Source: Nitrospiraceae bacterium
GTDB lineage: Bacteria; Nitrospirota; Nitrospiria; Nitrospirales; UBA8639
Direction: 5' to 3'
Assembly (NCBI GenBank): GCA_020632635.1
Contig: JACKFE010000001.1
Span: forward strand, 682,001-746,000
Length of the DNA: 64,000 nucleotides
The notes beneath the pieces are model-generated. The model did no database searches. It was not told the origin of the DNA and worked only from the letters and a program-made list of their open reading frames with translations. The translations under genes and the position numbers were made by a program. Of the stretch, positions 59,188-64,000 are shown one piece after another (the stretch's first letter is position 1; each line of letters starts with the position of its first letter).

Positions 59188-60696
59188 TTATTTGAAGACC
59201 AATTCCGAGAGCGCATTTGCCTGATAGGGTGCCATCTGTTGGACTAAGTGGGTCACACTGGAATCCATCATTTCCATCAGAGGGGAAGGGTAAAGACCAA
59301 TCCACAGGACCAATACCGCTAGCGGGATCACCGTAGCCATTTCTCTCATACTAAGATCAGACAGTTGAGAGATGGCAGGCGTTCTGGGTTGCCCCAGCAC
59401 CACCCGTTGCAACATCCAGAGCATATAGGCGGCGGCAAGGACGATACCACCCATGGCTACCAACACCATCATATAGCTTTCGAACGATGTCCCGACCAAC
59501 ACTAAAAATTCTCCAATAAAATTGCACGTCCCGGGCAATCCAAATGACGCCACGGAAAACAGACAAAAGAAGGCCACAAAACGCGGCATGGGTTTTTGTA
59601 AGCCGCCATAATCCTGAATCGCCCGACTATGTGTCCGGTCATACAATTGTCCGACAGCCAAAAAAAGCGCCCCCGTCGTAATGCCATGATTGACCATTTG
59701 TAAAATGGCGCCCTGAATCCCATGATTGTTGAACACGAAAATACCCAAAGTCACAAATCCCATATGCGAAATGGATGAATACGCCACCAGCTTCTTCAAA
59801 TCAGACTGGGCAAGGGCCATATAACCGCCATATAAAATCCCAGCGACCGACAACCACAGAATGTAGGGAGCGAACATTACCGAAGCTTCAGGAAACATCG
59901 GCAAGCAAAATCGTAAAAACCCGTATCCCCCCATTTTTAAAAGCACACCAGCCAGAATCACGCTTCCTGCCGTGGGAGCTTCGGAATGGGCATCAGGCAG
60001 CCACGTATGGAAGGGTAACATGGGCAACTTAATGGCAAAGGCTAAAAAGAACGCCAAGAAAATCCAGAATTGAGCTTCTGGGGTGTACGTGCGTTCAGCA
60101 AGCATCAGGATATCAAAGGTTTTCCCCCCCTCCACAAATAACCCGAGTATGGCCAGTAGCAGGACCAAGCTACCAGACAAACTGTACAGAACGAACTTAA
60201 TTCCAGCCGCGATCCGCTGAGGTCCTCCCCAGAGAATAATCATGAAATACATGGGAATCATGGTCACTTCCCACAGCATGAAAAACAAAAACAGATCCAA
60301 TGCCGCAAACACCACAATCATGGCCCCTTCCACTAACAGAATCATGGCCATGAATGACCGTACTCTGACAGTGATGGATTTCCATGAACACAAGACGGCA
60401 AAGGGACAGAGCAGAGTCGTGAGCATGACGAGCAAAAGACTAATCCCATCCACACCCACCGCATATTGAATATTGAACGTCGGCATCCACTGCATCCGCT
60501 CAACGAATTGCATCCCTTGATTGGAAAAATCAAAACCACTCAGAAGGGCTAGAGCAAGCAAAAAATCAACAACGGTACATCCAAAGGCCACTCGCCGAAT
60601 CCATTCCTGATCGTGAATACAAGCGATCATCGCAATACCTAAAAACGGGATGGCGATCATGAGACTCAACAGATGTTCAGTAAAAAGCGTGGTCAT
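59188..60696 (-). CDS. nuoM: Complex I antiporter-like subunit NuoM
   Basis: A 502-residue inner-membrane proton-pumping subunit of NADH:quinone oxidoreductase. About 14 helices can be counted. The pump residues sit in LFFMLWEVTMIPMYF (Glu of helix 5) and AIKLPMLPFHTWLPDAHSEA (helix 7 Lys and the HTWLPDAH signature). AQSDLKKLVAYSSISHMG is the broken-helix region. GAGGAAACG lies before the ATG. It is preceded by nuoL with a 130-bp gap that holds a strong hairpin. No NuoN gene follows, which is atypical of standard nuo order. Confidence 0.97.
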   Translation of the reverse strand: MTTLFTEHLLSLMIAIPFLGIAMIACIHDQEWIRRVAFGCTVVDFLLALALLSGFDFSNQGMQFVERMQWMPTFNIQYAVGVDGISLLLVMLTTLLCPFAVLCSWKSITVRVRSFMAMILLVEGAMIVVFAALDLFLFFMLWEVTMIPMYFMIILWGGPQRIAAGIKFVLYSLSGSLVLLLAILGLFVEGGKTFDILMLAERTYTPEAQFWIFLAFFLAFAIKLPMLPFHTWLPDAHSEAPTAGSVILAGVLLKMGGYGFLRFCLPMFPEASVMFAPYILWLSVAGILYGGYMALAQSDLKKLVAYSSISHMGFVTLGIFVFNNHGIQGAILQMVNHGITTGALFLAVGQLYDRTHSRAIQDYGGLQKPMPRFVAFFCLFSVASFGLPGTCNFIGEFLVLVGTSFESYMMVLVAMGGIVLAAAYMLWMLQRVVLGQPRTPAISQLSDLSMREMATVIPLAVLVLWIGLYPSPLMEMMDSSVTHLVQQMAPYQANALSELVFK

Positions 60697-60739
60697 CGTT
60701 TCCTCTTTTGGAAAAACCGGTTAGTGAAGAGTCACCCCC

Positions 60740-60753
60740 TATGGTGAACCATA
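60740..60753. repeat. Short palindrome in nuoL-nuoM gap
   Basis: TATGGT-GA-ACCATA is a 14-bp near-perfect dyad in the intergenic space; protein binding is possible but unproven. Confidence 0.35.
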
Positions 60754-60772
60754 CCCTTTGCCCGGACATATC

Positions 60773-60802
60773 CGGTTCATGGTGCATATTTGCCATGAAC
60801 CG
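60773..60802 (-). other. 10-bp perfect hairpin between nuoL and nuoM
   Basis: CGGTTCATGG (60773-60782) pairs with CCATGAACCG (60793-60802) around a 10-nt loop. There is no T-tract, so it is more likely an mRNA processing or stability element, or a partial attenuator, than a terminator. Confidence 0.5.
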
Positions 60803-60826
60803 CATTCTTGACCGACAGCTTGGGAT

Positions 60827-63094
60827 CTATTCCCCCACGGCAAACCAATATAAGAGCCCCATCCCCACGATTAGCCAAAAAATCATCACCAGGAGATGAT
60901 GTTGCAAGGTACGGGGCTCCACTTCCTGAATCGCATCTCCGGCCACTTCGGCCTGTTCCTTCAGACGATCGACATTTTTATCGAGCACTTTGATGTCGAT
61001 GATTTTCCATAACCAGTTGGCAATCCCCACGCTCTGCTTCCCAACCCCCACGACCACACGGTCCACCCCTCTCAGGTCAATCACTCGCCATAACCAACGG
61101 GCAAACCCCACACTTTGCTGACCAAGGCCAACCACCACTCGATCAATTCCATGAAGATCGACCACACGCCAAAGCCAACCGGCCATTCCCACGCTTTTGC
61201 GGCCAACCCCCATCACCAGGCCATCAATACCTTTTAGATCCACCACGCGCCATAACCACTTGGCTATACCCAAAGTCAAGTTGGCCAGGCCCATAATCAT
61301 TCCATTCAAACCCCGCTGGTCCACCACTTTCCAAGACCACATGGCTAATCCCAGGGTTGGTTGAACCACATAGGCCTCATACCATTCGTCAAAATACAAT
61401 TTATTCAGAAAGTGTACGTACCATCGCCTTCCGAACCGGGATTCACGAAATGTGCACAGGGGTGATCTCGAGAAAGACCAATAGCCCGCCACAACCCCTG
61501 CAAGGGCCACCATGATTGAGACAAGCAGGGGAACGTTTCCTAGGACTGAAAAATTTTTCACCATCACTGCCGTTCGATGACCAACTGCAGGCGACAGAAA
61601 TTCCACAAACCCTTTCCAGAGAAGGAGTAAAAAAAATCCCGTGCCGCCCAATACCACAAGGATTCCCAAGAAATGAATGGGTGAAAAAAACCGGGGGGAA
61701 ACCCCTGAGCCAACCGTTCCAAATCCCTGTCCCCTTGGCTGGTGAAATAACTGGACTACCCCACGAAACAGATACAAGGCTGTAAAAAAAACGGTCAAAA
61801 ATCCCATGCCCCAGAAACCCCATTGCGCCGGGAAAAACTGTTGAGACACCCACAATTGTTCATAGGGCCCTGAGAAAATCAAAACCGGAGGGAGACAGGC
61901 CAATAACGCCACTCCGCCTGCCAGTGGCCAAAGAGATGGGGAGGAGATGGGATGATCAGAGACCATCGAAACGCTATGTCCATGAGCTTCCACTGCGCGT
62001 AATGCACTACCGGTCGATAAGAACAGGAATCCCTTCAAACATCCATGAGCCAACATGTGAAAAATGGCAACGACAAATGCGCCCAGTCCACACGTCATGA
62101 TCATGAACCCAATTTGCCCGATAGTTGAAAAGGCCAAAATTCGTTTCACGTCAACTTGGGTCATGGAAACCAACGCGGCATACACCGCCGTCATCGCTCC
62201 GATCACAGCAATCACCCCCATGGCAGCCGGGGACAGGATCACCAAAGGGCTCATGCGAACTAAAAGAAAGGGACCGGCATTCACCATGGTCGCCGCGTGA
62301 ATGAGAGCCGAAACCGGCGTGGGAGCTTCCATGGCGAAAGGGAGCCAAACATGAAGGGGCACTTGCGCCGATTTTCCCATGGCTCCCATAAAGAGAAACA
62401 AGGTAATGAGGGTTACCGTGCGGATGGGCAGATCCAACCCCAACCATCCCAATAGGTTCAGGGTAGCGTTTTCCATGGCAGGTGCTTGAGACAGAATCGT
62501 TTGAATGTCGAGAGTCCCAAATGTGGAATACGTAAGGATCACCCCAAACCCCAAACCCACATCGGCAACCGAATTGACTAAAAACGCCTTGGTCGCGGCT
62601 TGTCCGGCCGATTTGCGTTCTCCCCAATGGGAAATTAATAAGTACGAACAAATCCCCATGACTTCCCAAAACACATACATCATGAGCAGATTATTGCTCA
62701 TGACCAACATGATCATTGAAAACGTAAACAAGGCAATAATGGCAAAGAATCGGTTATAGCGAGGATCTCCCACCATGTAACGGGACGCATACACATGCAC
62801 CACACTACTCACACCTGTGACGAGCACAAGGAGCAAAACCGTCAGTTGATCAATATAGAGGCCCAGATCGACAACGAAATTCCCAGATTGGATCAGTTGA
62901 TACAGGGGAATGGAAAACGCACCGTCTCTCAGCACGAGGGAAAACGCGACGAGAGTCAGGACAAATGAAAGAGCAACCGCCGGGATACCGACCTTATGGG
63001 CATGCTCCCCCAACCAGGGCTTTCCCATCACCAGCACAAGAACCGCGCCGAGCGGGAGCAGGGGAATGAGAATTAACCATGACATCGTTAACAA
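60827..63094 (-). CDS. nuoL: Complex I subunit NuoL with extended lateral helix
   Basis: A 755-residue proton-pumping subunit, about 140 residues longer than E. coli NuoL (613). The core is normal: FWEVMGICSYLLISHW, VPLHVWLPFAMEAPTPVSALIHAATMV (split here as VPLHVWLPFAMEAPTP and SALIHAATMV) and KRILAFSTIGQIGFM. After KLYFDEWYEAYVVQPT the usual lateral helix is replaced by five tandem 27-residue units (581-715), each with a WxW-RVVD-GxD pattern. A charged stretch and a last membrane anchor (VMIFWLIVGMGLLYWFAV) follow. The lateral helix normally braces the antiporter subunits, so the repeat array may span extra subunits. It lies 21 bp after a third antiporter-like gene. Confidence 0.96.
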   Translation of the reverse strand: MLTMSWLILIPLLPLGAVLVLVMGKPWLGEHAHKVGIPAVALSFVLTLVAFSLVLRDGAFSIPLYQLIQSGNFVVDLGLYIDQLTVLLLVLVTGVSSVVHVYASRYMVGDPRYNRFFAIIALFTFSMIMLVMSNNLLMMYVFWEVMGICSYLLISHWGERKSAGQAATKAFLVNSVADVGLGFGVILTYSTFGTLDIQTILSQAPAMENATLNLLGWLGLDLPIRTVTLITLFLFMGAMGKSAQVPLHVWLPFAMEAPTPVSALIHAATMVNAGPFLLVRMSPLVILSPAAMGVIAVIGAMTAVYAALVSMTQVDVKRILAFSTIGQIGFMIMTCGLGAFVVAIFHMLAHGCLKGFLFLSTGSALRAVEAHGHSVSMVSDHPISSPSLWPLAGGVALLACLPPVLIFSGPYEQLWVSQQFFPAQWGFWGMGFLTVFFTALYLFRGVVQLFHQPRGQGFGTVGSGVSPRFFSPIHFLGILVVLGGTGFFLLLLWKGFVEFLSPAVGHRTAVMVKNFSVLGNVPLLVSIMVALAGVVAGYWSFSRSPLCTFRESRFGRRWYVHFLNKLYFDEWYEAYVVQPTLGLAMWSWKVVDQRGLNGMIMGLANLTLGIAKWLWRVVDLKGIDGLVMGVGRKSVGMAGWLWRVVDLHGIDRVVVGLGQQSVGFARWLWRVIDLRGVDRVVVGVGKQSVGIANWLWKIIDIKVLDKNVDRLKEQAEVAGDAIQEVEPRTLQHHLLVMIFWLIVGMGLLYWFAVGE
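60950..61354 (-). repeat. Five 81-bp tandem repeats within nuoL
   Basis: Five in-frame units of 27 codons. Consensus: [LV]G-x-A-x-W-x-W-[RK]-[VI]-[VI]-D, then G-[IV]-D and a V/M-G-rich end. Units 2-4 are closest to each other; units 1 and 5 are more divergent, as expected for the edges of an array grown by internal duplication. As a continuous alpha-helix one unit would span about 40 angstroms (27 x 1.5). Confidence 0.93.
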
Positions 63095-63115
63095 AGCCCT
63101 ACCACGTCTTTTGCC

Positions 63116-64000
63116 TCACAGCCCAGGTGGAATCGCGGTCCTCAGGAGAAATCCAATGACCTGATCACTCAGCAAACCCAAGATCACAGCGGATGCCGAG
63201 GCGGTCCCCAAGCAAATTCGCACGGCCAAAGGAATGTCCCGAACAGTTTCCACCTGCCCGGCTACACGATCCCGAAAAATTCGCTCAAACAATTTCACGA
63301 AATAGGCTAAGGTCAGCAGGGTGGCTATCAACACGGCCACGATGGCCAGATAATTTCGTGCCTCGATGGCCCCAAGCACGATATACCATTTGCCAAAAAA
63401 CCCTCCGGTGGGAGGAATGCCAATCATCGACATCGCTAAGACAACCAGCACCCCTGACAACCACCCCGGCGCCTCTCGTAATCGACTGAGATCATGGATG
63501 GTGCGGATACCATACAAATGAATGAGGGCTCCCGCCCAGAAAAACAATCCGCCTTGCATCACGGCATCCGTTAACAAATAGAACAAGCCCCCGGAAAACC
63601 CGGTGTGGTTCCCCATGCTGATGCCGACCAGGATGAGTCCGATATGTGACAACCCCCCATAGGCAAACATCCGCTTGATATCTTCCTGCGACAAGGCGAG
63701 AAAGGCTCCGATCAACGCGGCCACCGCCCCCAAAAATCCGACCAGAAATAATACGGGGATTTGAAAGATGACGGCTTTCGCACCCAGCACCCAGAACAAA
63801 ATTCGCACCCATCCCAATAACGCCGCCTTCGTCACTAACGAAGCCAGCATCGGAGTCACCCGGTCCGGGGCATAAGTGTACGCATCCGGCAACCATCCAT
63901 GGAGCGGCACCAACGCCATTTTGATTCCCAATCCGATAAACATGAACAAAATACCCACGGCCACGGCTTTGGAAGATACTAAATCCGGTATCCGCAGCGC
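63116..64000 (-). CDS. NuoM/MrpD-type antiporter subunit (5' partial)
   Basis: At least 295 residues of a polytopic protein; the frame stays open to the right edge, so the N-terminal half lies outside. GIKMALVPLHGWLPDAYTYAPD is the helix 7-8 pump signature with its Lys. LSQEDIKRMFAYGGLSHIGLI is the broken-helix region, and KLFERIF ends the core. PxHGWLPDAYTYAP is closer to MrpD/second-NuoM types than to standard NuoM. It precedes nuoL by 21 bp and nuoM, so the row encodes three antiporter-like subunits. It probably belongs to a complex I variant with more pump units. Confidence 0.9.
   Translation of the reverse strand, partial: ALRIPDLVSSKAVAVGILFMFIGLGIKMALVPLHGWLPDAYTYAPDRVTPMLASLVTKAALLGWVRILFWVLGAKAVIFQIPVLFLVGFLGAVAALIGAFLALSQEDIKRMFAYGGLSHIGLILVGISMGNHTGFSGGLFYLLTDAVMQGGLFFWAGALIHLYGIRTIHDLSRLREAPGWLSGVLVVLAMSMIGIPPTGGFFGKWYIVLGAIEARNYLAIVAVLIATLLTLAYFVKLFERIFRDRVAGQVETVRDIPLAVRICLGTASASAVILGLLSDQVIGFLLRTAIPPGL

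Noticed and set aside
63116..64000. Mrp-type Na+/H+ antiporter or DAB inorganic carbon transporter operon instead of complex I.
   Set aside because: No MrpE/F/G or DabA genes are seen, and NuoL and NuoM beside it carry complex I features; it remains open until the upstream part is read.

Overview
The window reads as chromosomal DNA of a Gram-negative, chemolithoautotroph-like bacterium of moderate GC, most likely a Nitrospira-type member of the Nitrospirota. The clues are antiporter-like complex I subunits with an enlarged NuoL, an ammonium-transporter/histidine-kinase fusion, a very large set of hybrid kinases, and a SulP plus NhaB pair suited to bicarbonate uptake. The genus is an inference from gene content. 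No rRNA, tRNA, CRISPR array or insertion sequence was seen.

Region 1 (1-11.1 kb, + strand) is an MSHA-pilus/type II secretion-like assembly operon. It encodes an assembly ATPase (5' end cut by the window), a polytopic platform protein, two paralogous pseudopilins, a PilM/MshI-like protein, MshJ- and MshK-like small proteins, a lipoprotein secretin, an ExeA/MshM-like ATPase and an MshN-like TPR protein. Most neighbours overlap or nearly touch.

Region 2 (11.4-38.4 kb, + strand) is a signal-transduction island. Four hybrid kinases share nearly the same core (HisKA, HATPase, two receivers, Hpt) but carry different inputs: a cytosolic PAS next to a FIST protein; a complete Amt ammonium channel with PAS and GAF domains; a membrane sensor next to a Leu/Ile/Val-type binding protein; and a YfiN-like CHASE8/HAMP sensor next to a YfiR protein and a TonB receptor. 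They are followed by an RpfG-type REC/HD-GYP protein, a six-PAS kinase, a lone receiver protein, a STAS protein and a DUF3391-like/HD-GYP protein. The visible outputs are phosphotransfer and cyclic-di-GMP hydrolysis; no GGDEF or DNA-binding regulator occurs in this island.

Region 3 (38.5-45.2 kb) holds a small unknown gene, a membrane GAF protein with no output domain, a SulP-STAS anion transporter, an NhaB Na+/H+ antiporter and a dihaem cytochrome c.

Region 4 (45.4-56.3 kb, - strand) is the best candidate for a little-described system. A porin, a short PstS-like protein, a HAMP kinase and an NtrC-type activator form one overlapping operon. A terminator, an inverted repeat and a -24/-12 (sigma-54) promoter candidate follow. 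Then comes a compact operon of thermostable-haemolysin-family protein, AMP-forming acyl ligase, haem-oxygenase-like diiron oxidase, short-chain dehydrogenase and a TPR protein, with an AT-richer Baeyer-Villiger-type monooxygenase beyond it. This looks like a sensed, sigma-54-controlled small-molecule pathway.

Region 5 (56.3-64 kb, - strand) contains a long stretch without a gene, an OmpA-like lipoprotein, and antiporter-like complex I subunits NuoM, NuoL and a third NuoM/MrpD-type protein cut by the window edge. NuoL carries five tandem 27-residue repeats where the lateral helix should lie.
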